From a bacterium (GTDB lineage: Bacteria > Electryoneota > B3-LCP), in assembly GCA_026394195.1 (NCBI GenBank), contig JAPKYS010000012.1, positions 1 to 37,104 on the forward strand: 37,104 bases of DNA, written 5' to 3'. The notes under the pieces were generated by a model. The model was not told the origin of the DNA. It searched no databases and saw only the letters and a program-made list of their open reading frames with translations. Numbering within the stretch: the stretch's first letter is position 1; every line of letters begins with the position of its first letter. Position numbers and translations under genes: made by a program. Below, piece by piece: positions 1-8,400 of this stretch.

Positions 1-125
1 TCATATTTTATCCCTATTGTCAATTTATAGTACTGTTCAATATAATTTGGCAGACTTATTAAATCAAGAGTTATTTCTACTATTTTACAGGGTCGGTTTT
101 GATTTTGGTGGATGTCATAAAATAC

Positions 126-163
126 AAAGAGGCCATCCCAATATACCTTGGGACAGCCTCTTT
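126..163. terminator. Bidirectional hairpin terminator after the first subtilase gene
   Basis: The arms AAAGAGGC..TCCCA and TGGGA..GCCTCTTT pair almost perfectly around a short AT-rich loop. A T-run follows on the plus strand and a weaker CTTTGTATTTT on the minus strand. It lies about 50 bases beyond the stop codon of the minus-strand subtilase, so it most likely ends that transcript. Nothing recognisable as a gene lies in positions 1-125. Confidence 0.75.
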
Positions 164-172
164 TTCGTTCAT

Positions 173-205
173 GCAGCGCAAGATAGCGTAGCATCTTGTG
201 GTAAA
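173..205. repeat. Short palindromic repeat, copy 1 (GCAGCGCAA family)
   Basis: GCAGCGCAAGAT and ATCTTGTGG form an imperfect hairpin just downstream of the subtilase stop codon. A diverged copy with compensating stem changes lies at 5362-5395, in the same position relative to the stop of another minus-strand sorting-domain gene. The stem is kept although the bases differ, which suggests an RNA or DNA structure. Confidence 0.55.
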
Positions 206-215
206 AGTGACTACG

Positions 216-2999
216 TCACTTCATCAGTACCATTTTACCGGAGGCGTTGAAACCGCCGACGGTCAGACGGTAGATGTAGACGCCGGACGTCAGCTTGGAG
301 GCGTCAAAGGTGACGCTGTGAGCGCCTGCTTCACGATATCCGTTGACCAGTGTAGCTACTTCGCGGCCGCTGACGTCAAAGACGGTCAGTTTGACGTTCC
401 CGGCATCGCCGAGATTGTAGCTGATGTTCGTGGTCGGATTGAAAGGATTCGGGTAAGCGCCCTTCAGTTCGTATGCGCTGGGTGTGGCGTTCGTTTCGAC
501 AGTGTATTCCTCGAAGAAGTTGCCGAACAATCTGGATTCGCTGAGCCAGGGACCGCCATCAGCAACTGCGCTCTTCGTGAAGGTGAAGTAGCTGCTGTCC
601 ACGACCGTGTTGGGATACGTGCCGACGTAGGCTATATAGTAACCCGTTCCGGCTGGTAATGTCGATGCCACGGTTTGCGTGAAGAGGCGAGTCGGGTTGG
701 CTCCGCCAGGTAGAGTACGAGTCGCAGGACCAAATGCCGGATAGTAGCTGCCGCCGGCGAAAATTTTAGTCCATGCCGAGAGCGTCTGCGGAGAAGCACC
801 CAGATTCTGGACATTCATGCTGTACTGGAAACTTCCACCGTTAGCCGGGATGACGATCGGCGGGTTGGTTGCTGTGACATTAATTGCCAGCTGTGGAGCA
901 GAACCAGCCACACCACTGACCACCAAAGCATAATCGGCATCGATCGTCGTGCTTTCAACGTGTCCATCCTGAATGACCTCATTCGCCTGGATTTCCACAG
1001 TCCACTGTCCTGCAGTCGGATTCTGGATGAAGACGTTTTCTTCAGTGTTCTTGGTGTCGGCGCTGCCGCCGGCGGTCGACCAATTACCGCTGTACAATCC
1101 ATTGTTACCCCAATAGATTGTACCCGTTGGTGATGTCACCTTCAGGGTGAGATCATTGATGCGATGCTGGGTCTGAACTGCCGGATTTCCGGGTGGATCG
1201 GCATAAACCATGGTGACCTTCAGTTCAGGCTCGCCCGCATTTACGGTAACTTGATGCTGGGTGAATCCGAAGGGCAGAAGTACGTCGGATTCATCTACGA
1301 TGTACATCTGATTCCGCTTGCTGTACAGGTTCTGCAGGTCTGGCATGCCCCAGCCCTGGTGAGTTCTGATCTTGTCACCGGTGGTGCCGCTGAAGGCATA
1401 CTGATAAGCTGTATTGATCAGCAGCGCTTTGGCAGTGGTCGCATGGCAGCGGTTCTGGAAGACCGACCATCCCGGGTTTACAGGATTACCGAAAATTCCG
1501 GCATCCCACATCTGGAAAACCAGTCCGGCGTGCCCGGCGATAATCGGCGTTGCCGAGCTGGTGCCGCTGAATTGGCCATAACCGTTGGTTGACGTTGTGT
1601 AGGTCGTATAGACCTGATCGTAGAAACCGATGAGAGTCGGCTTGATCCTGCCATCTGATGCTGGACCAATGCTGGCTCCACCGTTCCACATATCATCAGT
1701 GCGCGATAAGGTATTGTAATGGTAGAGCGCGCCGCCGGAGATCATGTTCTTGGCCCAGGCTTGCGGTCTGGAACTCTGAGATCCATTGTTGCTCTGAGAT
1801 TGGCAATGCGCGATATCCGAGTCGAAGCAGAAGGCATCTGCTTCAGCGGAAAAGGTGGTGTACTGCGTGGTTTGCGGGCTGCCGACGCTGGAAGTTTGGA
1901 AAACGGCGTAGTACGGAGATTGCAACAACTGCATGGTTTCCGTATAGCGGTTAGCACCGGTTAATCCCCAGGTCTGATAAGTGGCGACGATACCTTGCCC
2001 AGAGGGCAGAAGACCGCGAGCCTGTGCTGAACCCGTTCCAGTGCCGAAATTGATGCCTGCGCAGGCGGTGCCGTGGGAATCGAGGGAAATGGCGCCGTGT
2101 TGGATGAACGGCTGAGCCTGGAAGTCGACATGCGCGGTCTGGAAACCCTGATCGAACACTTCTCCCCGTACGTCCTGACCGGTGAAGCCGGTGACGGTTT
2201 GAAGGTAGTTCGCTCCGCCGATCTGGCGAACGATATCCATATCCGTTTCATAGGGACCCCAGACGTCGATGAAGTTGACTTCATCCCAGCGAGCCACCTG
2301 CTGGATCTGAGCTGGAGTCAGAGTCGCTTCGACCAGCATTTTGCCGGCGTCAGCATTTTCGACGATTCCTCCGATGGATGAGATACGATCCGCTACCACC
2401 GCTTTTTCAGGGACGTCCAGCACCTGGACATTGTAATGTGCAGCCGGGAAGCTCATCCCCTGGGTGCTGAAATTGTCTCGAATGGTTTCATCCAATCTAT
2501 AGGCTGGCTGATAGGGACCAATCCAGCGAACATAGGGCAGCTTGGAGACCAGCTGATAAGCAACTGGATCCATTTCGACAAGGAGAGCAAATTGAGCAAT
2601 ATAGTGGCGAACGCTGCCACCTAAGTTGGTGATTTCATTTTCAAATTCCACCAGTGGCTGCGTCACGAACTGCACAATGTAGAGGTTGGAATTTGCATCC
2701 GCAGTCAGATTTGATGGCACCGCGGGTACGTCCTTCAAGGGATCAAAATGGGCGTACCGGAGACCCAGCTCATAATCTGCCTGAGCTTGCCGGAGTACCT
2801 GCCCGTTTTTGATGATTTGGTAAAAAGTCGACAGTCGGCCATCGGCAGCAGGCGCTTCCCACAACTTAAGTGTGATGGGAGAACCGGGCACCGCAATGAC
2901 CGTCTCGTTGCTCCTCTGGATCGCTGCTACTGTCGTACTCAAGCCGAAAGTTACTGCAATCAGAAGCCCGTACATGATGATGCTCAGCATTTTTTTCAT
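216..2999 (-). CDS. Exported subtilisin-like serine protease (S8, kp43-like) with C-terminal sorting domain
   Basis: This is a 927-residue secreted endopeptidase. An N-terminal signal sequence (about residues 1-26) is followed by a propeptide-like region. The S8 catalytic domain shows the triad Asp283 (VFDQGF), His309 (DSHGTACAG) and Ser481 (GTSSATP). The segment 'DGRIKP' before the Ser motif and the following beta-rich domain (about 560-690) resemble kp43-type proteases. Next come the ~105-residue PPIVIPANGG module and a type IX-like sorting domain (AYPNPFNPTT ... SGKMVLMK). An AAGGAT element about 8 bases upstream supports this start. A promoter and a palindrome lie about 130 bases upstream. 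It is probably exported across the outer membrane and surface-anchored or released; the substrate is unknown. Transcription is divergent from the beta-helix gene. Confidence 0.9.
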   Translation of the reverse strand: MKKMLSIIMYGLLIAVTFGLSTTVAAIQRSNETVIAVPGSPITLKLWEAPAADGRLSTFYQIIKNGQVLRQAQADYELGLRYAHFDPLKDVPAVPSNLTADANSNLYIVQFVTQPLVEFENEITNLGGSVRHYIAQFALLVEMDPVAYQLVSKLPYVRWIGPYQPAYRLDETIRDNFSTQGMSFPAAHYNVQVLDVPEKAVVADRISSIGGIVENADAGKMLVEATLTPAQIQQVARWDEVNFIDVWGPYETDMDIVRQIGGANYLQTVTGFTGQDVRGEVFDQGFQTAHVDFQAQPFIQHGAISLDSHGTACAGINFGTGTGSAQARGLLPSGQGIVATYQTWGLTGANRYTETMQLLQSPYYAVFQTSSVGSPQTTQYTTFSAEADAFCFDSDIAHCQSQSNNGSQSSRPQAWAKNMISGGALYHYNTLSRTDDMWNGGASIGPASDGRIKPTLIGFYDQVYTTYTTSTNGYGQFSGTSSATPIIAGHAGLVFQMWDAGIFGNPVNPGWSVFQNRCHATTAKALLINTAYQYAFSGTTGDKIRTHQGWGMPDLQNLYSKRNQMYIVDESDVLLPFGFTQHQVTVNAGEPELKVTMVYADPPGNPAVQTQHRINDLTLKVTSPTGTIYWGNNGLYSGNWSTAGGSADTKNTEENVFIQNPTAGQWTVEIQANEVIQDGHVESTTIDADYALVVSGVAGSAPQLAINVTATNPPIVIPANGGSFQYSMNVQNLGASPQTLSAWTKIFAGGSYYPAFGPATRTLPGGANPTRLFTQTVASTLPAGTGYYIAYVGTYPNTVVDSSYFTFTKSAVADGGPWLSESRLFGNFFEEYTVETNATPSAYELKGAYPNPFNPTTNISYNLGDAGNVKLTVFDVSGREVATLVNGYREAGAHSVTFDASKLTSGVYIYRLTVGGFNASGKMVLMK

Positions 3000-3107
3000 T
3001 TTTTACATCCTTGTTTTGTTTTGACCTGATCTTATCTGGTTTTACGCTTAATTTTGAAGGTTGTTTGCCGGTTTCCCTCTGATGTCCCACGGCATTCGGG
3101 CGGGACA

Positions 3108-3136
3108 TTTTTACCCATTCAGAGAATGGGTAAAAA
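3108..3136. promoter_or_regulatory. Perfect palindrome overlapping the subtilase -10 box (operator-like)
   Basis: Arms TTTTTACCCATTC and GAATGGGTAAAAA are perfectly complementary (13 bp) around a 3-base spacer. The right arm overlaps the predicted -10 element (3133-3138), and the predicted transcription start falls inside the palindrome. That suits a dimeric repressor site better than an RNA hairpin, because the transcript would contain only about half of it. No regulator gene is adjacent. Confidence 0.5.
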
Positions 3137-3161
3137 TACGAAAAAAAATGAGATAAATCAA
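3133..3161 (-). promoter_or_regulatory. Sigma70-like promoter for the subtilase gene
   Basis: Read on the minus strand: -35 TTGATT, a 17-base spacer, -10 TATTTT. It would give a leader of roughly 125 bases. The form matches the other promoters in this window. Confidence 0.6.
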
Positions 3162-3306
3162 GCAAAATTTGTTCTTTTAAACTTATTAATATTTATAATC
3201 TTACAAAGTTTATTGAATTCCAAACCACATTCTACACGTTGGTGAAGGAATCAGCTTGTACAACAAGGGATCGTTAACCGTGAAACGGTCGTTCTGTGAA
3301 AAGTTC

Positions 3307-3335
3307 TTGACATTCTGAAAAAGGGAATGTATATT
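3307..3335 (+). promoter_or_regulatory. Sigma70-like promoter for the beta-helix gene
   Basis: TTGACA, a 17-base spacer and TATATT. The predicted transcription start is near 3342, about 30 bases before the ATG at 3373. This argues against the in-frame ATG at 3334, which lies in the -10 box. Confidence 0.75.
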
Positions 3336-3372
3336 GAGATCACCAATGAACCAAATACGAGAGGAGATGATC

Positions 3373-5268
3373 ATGCTCAAGGAAAAACTCACACTTCTTA
3401 CTATAGCCTGCATGTCGATTATAACCATGCAGACAACCTCGAAGGCGCAGATCCACATCTCCGGAGCGCTCAGCGGTGTTTTGACTAATGAAACCTACAT
3501 CGTCGATGATTCCATCTACGTGCAAGCCGAAGATTCGCTGGTCATCGAACCCGGTTCTTCCCTGCTGTTTAATGGTTTTTTCAATTTCGGCATCTACGGT
3601 TATCTTTACGCAGTCGGTACCGAGACCGACAGCATCTACTTTCAGCCTGCACCGGGGCAGGATTCATTGCGCACCATCGTGTTCCAGACGGGATCATCCG
3701 GCAGCAGCACCCTCTCCTACTGCTATATTACCGGCTGCGCCCAGAGTGCCATCAACGCTTATTACACACCGATCACGATCACGCACTGCACCATTACGAA
3801 CAACACCGCCAGTTGGGGCGGTGGAATCTACTGTTCGCACGCCGACGCCACCATCTCGGACTGTGTGATAACCAATAATATCTGCGGGAATAACGGCGGC
3901 GGTATCTATTGCACCGGCTGCAATCCGATCATCACCAACTGCATTGTCAATGGGAACCTGTGCAATACTCAACCCACCACTAGCAGCGGGATGGGCGGCG
4001 GGGGTATCTGCGCTAATCATTCGTCGAGTCCGACAATAACGGGATGTACGGTCAACGGCAATCATTCCCTCTGGCACGGCGGGGGAATCAGCATGAACGA
4101 CAACTCGCATCCCGTCATCTCCTACTGCCTGATTGCCGACAATTCCTGCGATTCCAGCGGGGGCGGCATCGCCATTTTTACCAATTGCCTCCCCTTGATT
4201 GCCAACTGCACCATCGTTCGAGATACGACCGACTTTATGGGTGGAGCCATCTACATGCTGGCTTCAACGCCAACCATCAAGAATACGATTATGGCTGATT
4301 GTATCGGCGAAGGAGCCGTCTATTTCGACAATTCCCCTCTGGCGGTTCTGCGCTATAACGACTTTTCCAACCCGCAAATCCAAACCTTTGCAGGCACGGT
4401 GCCCGATTCCCTGGGAACCATTAATACCGTCAACCTCAACGGCGATTCCTGCGACGTCTTTTCCAACCTATATATGCCTCCCGAATTTGTCGATCCCAAT
4501 CAGGGGAATTACCACATCGATAACCAATCCCCCTGTGTCGACGCGGGTGACCCCACTTCTCCCTTCGACCCGGACGGTACCATCGCAGACCAGGGCGTCT
4601 TCTTTGTCTTCCATGTTGAAGATCCACCGGAAATTGTGCTGTCTACTTACTCGTTGGATTTCGATACGGTGCTGGTGGGGGAGAGTTCGTTATTAACGCT
4701 AACCGTCCATAATCTGGGTGTGCTGCCTTTGACTGTTCGCAGTATCACCTCAAATCTATCCGCCTTCGCGACCGATTTCACTCCGGCAGACAGCGTGGTC
4801 TTCAGTTGGGACAGCCTGGTCGTAACCGTATCCTTCGTTCCGGAAGACAGCATCGTCTATGATGGGATTCTGAGCATTGAGAACAACGACGACCTGGTCG
4901 AAGTCCCATTGCACGGAGTAGGAGCCAACCCAAATGCCGTGACTCCCGAGCGTGGGCAAATCCCCAACAGCTTTGCCGTAAGCCCACCCTATCCAAATCC
5001 CTTCAACCCCTCAACAGTGATCCGGTTCACCCTGCCTGTGGCGGCGCAGGTGCAGTTGCAAGTGTTCGACCTTAGCGGGCGCGTCGTAGGGGTCGGGCTT
5101 GACCCGACCCGTTTGCAGGGCGCACGCAGTGCGCCCCTACAGGCGTGGTATTCCGTGGGAACGCACGAAATGACTTTCGATGGATCAGGGCTGGGGTCGG
5201 GAGTCTACATTTACCGGTTGCAGGCAGGCGGGTTCTGTGCCAGCGGAAAAATGGTGCTGTTGAAATGA
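3373..5268 (+). CDS. Exported right-handed beta-helix protein with sorting domain
   Basis: This protein of about 631 residues is probably secreted and surface-attached. A signal peptide (MLKEKLTLLTIACMSII) leads into about 300 residues of parallel beta-helix repeats. These have recurrent 'ITNCTI..N' and 'GGGIYC' turns, as in pectate-lyase-fold and polymorphic outer-membrane-like proteins. A beta-sandwich region (about 420-530, 'LTVHNLGVLPLTV') and a sorting domain (YPNPFNPST...GKMVLLK) follow. The start was chosen from GAGGAG six bases upstream and from the promoter position; the upstream in-frame ATG codons are rejected. No lyase active site can be assigned, so an adhesin or glycan-binding role is as likely as an enzyme. 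A palindromic element is read through inside the sorting domain (5086-5142). Confidence 0.85.
   Translation: MLKEKLTLLTIACMSIITMQTTSKAQIHISGALSGVLTNETYIVDDSIYVQAEDSLVIEPGSSLLFNGFFNFGIYGYLYAVGTETDSIYFQPAPGQDSLRTIVFQTGSSGSSTLSYCYITGCAQSAINAYYTPITITHCTITNNTASWGGGIYCSHADATISDCVITNNICGNNGGGIYCTGCNPIITNCIVNGNLCNTQPTTSSGMGGGGICANHSSSPTITGCTVNGNHSLWHGGGISMNDNSHPVISYCLIADNSCDSSGGGIAIFTNCLPLIANCTIVRDTTDFMGGAIYMLASTPTIKNTIMADCIGEGAVYFDNSPLAVLRYNDFSNPQIQTFAGTVPDSLGTINTVNLNGDSCDVFSNLYMPPEFVDPNQGNYHIDNQSPCVDAGDPTSPFDPDGTIADQGVFFVFHVEDPPEIVLSTYSLDFDTVLVGESSLLTLTVHNLGVLPLTVRSITSNLSAFATDFTPADSVVFSWDSLVVTVSFVPEDSIVYDGILSIENNDDLVEVPLHGVGANPNAVTPERGQIPNSFAVSPPYPNPFNPSTVIRFTLPVAAQVQLQVFDLSGRVVGVGLDPTRLQGARSAPLQAWYSVGTHEMTFDGSGLGSGVYIYRLQAGGFCASGKMVLLK
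5086..5142. repeat. REPIN-like palindrome pair read in frame inside the sorting domain
   Basis: The outer arms GTAGGGG and CCCCTAC enclose two hairpins: GGGTCGGG..CCCGACCC and GGGCGCAC..GTGCGCCC. With the trailing AG the unit is 57 bases, exactly 19 codons, and it is translated as V-G-...-P-L-Q. It sits directly after the 'DLSGRVV' strand, where sister proteins have a short 'ATLVNG' loop. Confidence 0.8.
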
Positions 5269-5313
5269 TCTCAATAACACGGCTCAAAAGTAACTTCCGA
5301 TAATCAGTATAAT

Positions 5314-5351
5314 AAGCAGGGCGGATCGCATGATCCGCCCTGCTTGTTTTT
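5314..5351. terminator. Bidirectional terminator between convergent genes
   Basis: A near-perfect hairpin (AAGCAGGGCGGATC / GATCCGCCCTGCTT with a short loop) is followed by GTTTTT on the plus strand. It lies between the convergent beta-helix gene and the first C25 gene, so it can serve both. Confidence 0.8.
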
Positions 5352-5361
5352 GCACTTTAAT

Positions 5362-5395
5362 GCAGCGCAAAGTCGCGCAGCACTTTGCGGGAAAA
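5362..5395. repeat. Short palindromic repeat, copy 2 (GCAGCGCAA family)
   Basis: GCAGCGCAAAGT pairs with ACTTTGCGGG around a CGCGCAGC loop, just after the stop codon of the minus-strand C25 gene. It is the diverged partner of 173-205, with several base changes compensated across the stem. Confidence 0.55.
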
Positions 5396-5404
5396 ATAGC
5401 ATTG

Positions 5405-8400
5405 CTACTTCATCAGGACCATCTTGTTGGTGGCGCTATAATCGCCCGCTTCCAACTTGTAGAGGTAGATCCCTGAAGCCAGATGCGAGGCATCGAAGGT
5501 GACTTCATGGGTTCCGGCATCACGCATGCCGTTCACCAATGTTGCAACTTCCCGACCCATGACGTCGAAGACCGTCAGCTGTACCTGTACTGCCTGCGGC
5601 AGCGAGAAGCTGATAGATGTCAGCGGATTAAAGGGATTCGGGTAGTTCTGGTTCAGCGAGTAGGCTTCCAGAATCACCGCTGATGCAATGGCGTATTCGT
5701 CGAATACGTCGCCGGTCACGAAGGATTGCGAAATCCAGGGATTGCCGTCTGCCACCGTCGATTTGGTGATGGTGAAGAAACTGCTGTCGGCAATCGTGTT
5801 CGGGTACGTCCCTACGTAAGAGATATAGTACAGCGTCCCCGAAGAAATGCTTCCGGCGATGGTCTGCGTTAGCGTTCTGTTCGGGTTGGTTCCTCCCGGC
5901 AGTGATCGAGTTAGTGGGCCGAACACCGTGGTGTAGACGTTCGAGGCGTCACGCACCTTGTTCCACACCTGGAAGGTCGCCTGCTGTGTCGCCAGATTGT
6001 GGATGTTGATGTTGTAAGCGAAGCTGCCGCCATTGGCAGGAATCACGACCGGTGGATTCACCGCACTGATGTTGACGTCCATGTTCAGCGCCTGCGGACC
6101 GTAAGTAAACGCCGTGGTGAATTTGTAGGCTCTGCCGGTTTGCAGATGCGCCACCGCCGGGTCGCTGTAAGTATTCCAGTAGACCACCTGGATGCCGTCA
6201 TACGAATCCGGGCTTTCGATTCCCACTGTGGAATAGGGATTATCATCGCTCTGGCCGTAGTTTTCGTTAACGATATTGTACTGGAAGACGATCTCGCCGT
6301 CACCGGTGGGTGTAGGTGTATAGGCTGGATCGTAGAGCATCACTTCCAAGTCTTCTTCGACCCCGGATGAGCTGTAGTTGCGCATGTGCGACCAGGCAAC
6401 GATGAAGCGGTGATTACTCACGTCATTGTAGGTGTATACTTTCCCCGTGCTCGTCGTGACCAGATCGTCCCAGAATCCGGCGATCATCCCGTTCGGTCCA
6501 GTCGCTGCCGGGATGGGGTAGTTGCGGAAATCATTGAACGACGGATTGGAATGAGTCGCCAGCCAGCCGTTGCTGCAGACAGTGATCGTGTTCACGTTTT
6601 GCCCATAGTAACGGAAAGTGAAGGGCAGGTTAACGTTGACGGACTGATCGTTGCCTTCAGATGGATCGCTGAGAGAGAGTTGGGTGCCCATTGAATTTAT
6701 ATCCACCCAAGAGTAGGTGGGACACTGGGCGTAGCTCACGTCGGTATTGTCGAAGCAGTAGTATCCGTAAGCGTCCGGACCCTGCGGATCCGCCTGCGAT
6801 TTGGGACCGAGTTGCAGCGTGATGGTGTCGGTCTGGGTTGCGCCCGTGGAACTTGTGAAAACAACTTGCAGATTGGCTTTCTGCCCTGGAGGTGTAGTCC
6901 CAGCGGCGGTCAGGTTGAAGGGATTACCGCTGCAGGTGGCAGTGCCGCCGGCGTTCACCGTCCCGAAGCTGGCCGAGTTATCGTTGACGGTCACGAAACT
7001 GCTCAATGAGGTGATGGTTGCAGTTAGTGAGGTAGCGTTTTTGCCGCCCTCATTCTTCACCGATAGCACTAGATTGGCGGTTTCACTCGGCGAAAGCAGC
7101 GTATCTGAACCGGAAGCCTGCGCCCTTAAAACCTGCATGTCGAAGGAAGTCACCGGAATGTCCAGCAATCCGTTCCAACTCCCCTGGTTGCATGAATTCA
7201 GCAGATTGAGGCGGATGGTCTGACCATCGGGGCAATTATTGGCGATGTGAACCAGGAAGGTGCCGTTGCTGTTGCCGGTTGCGCCGGGAGCCAGATCGGG
7301 GAAGGTTTCAGTGCTGTCCAGCAGTGAAGCGAAGATTTCACTTCCGGAAGCAGTCGTTGCGATCCCGGTTGCCGTCACGGTATTACCGAAGTTTTTGAAG
7401 ACCAGAGGAATTTGGACGGTTTCACCCGGGTTGACGTAGCCGTCATTATCGCCGCTGCTGCCACCCGAGTTATCGTCATCGACCCCGAAACTCTGCAATC
7501 CTACCGCAACGTTCGCCTGAACGACGTTCAGTGAATCAACGATCGGATAGAAATCATGTTTGGTGATCGTTACTTTGACGTTACCCGCGTTAGTTACTCC
7601 GATGGGGAGCGTAATCTGACCATTGGCGTTGGTTTCGCTGACAGTCTGTAATTCATTTTGCTTGTAGAAACAGACCGTGGCATCAGCCAAAGGTTGTGAT
7701 CCTTCATTGACCGTCAGAGTCAGAGAATTCACCCCATAAGTGATATTATCGGGCACGGTGCAGGTCATGTATCGGATGGCGTGGGTGAACAGGTCAACTC
7801 CAGGGTCGCCGGCCAGAGCATTCCAGTTGGAAAAATTGCTTACGCTACCTGCGTCATGCGCCTGGTAGGCGTTGTACATCTCCAGCTTCCCATAGACCAG
7901 GGATTCACCGGCGTAAGGGTTGTCCTCAACGAACAATGAAGCGAACATTCCCATCGTGATGGTGTTGTTGAAGCGGGTGTTGGTCCCCCAGGTTGCGGTT
8001 CCTACACAGCCGATAGCGCCCTTGGGAGTCGAAGCCGATCCGATCGAAACAAAATGCTCCATTTGGGAATCGCCGCTAAATCCGCCGGTGCCGCAGGTTA
8101 GAATGGTGGCGAAGGGTAGCATGCGCCCATTTTGCATCTGATCCATGACGCCGTTAGTAACCCCATCGCTCAGATAGGAACGTTCCTCGTAGTAACACAT
8201 CCCGGCATTCATGGCAGCGACGAACTGCGTTGAGCTGAAAGATCCGCTATACCACATGGTATCCACTCGGGTATACCCATGTTCGATAAATCGAGTTTTC
8301 ACCCAGCGGCCGACTTCTTTCTCCGAAATGCCGTGATTCGTCATTCCAGCTACCATTCCCTGGTGATACCAATCGGAATTGGTGGTGTAGGGCATTTTTT

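Larger units (their letters stand above)
3000..3372. other. Divergent intergenic region with two promoters
   Basis: This 373-base gene-free region separates the minus-strand subtilase from the plus-strand beta-helix gene. It holds one sigma70-like promoter per direction, a perfect 29-base palindrome over the minus-strand promoter, and a weaker inverted repeat (ATGTCCC...GGGACAT, 3082-3108) in the subtilase leader. I see no small gene in it. Confidence 0.7.

Noticed and set aside
3694..4110. Minus-strand frame opposite the beta-helix gene
   Set aside because: Val/Ala/Asp-rich shadow of the helix repeats; no start signal or family resemblance.
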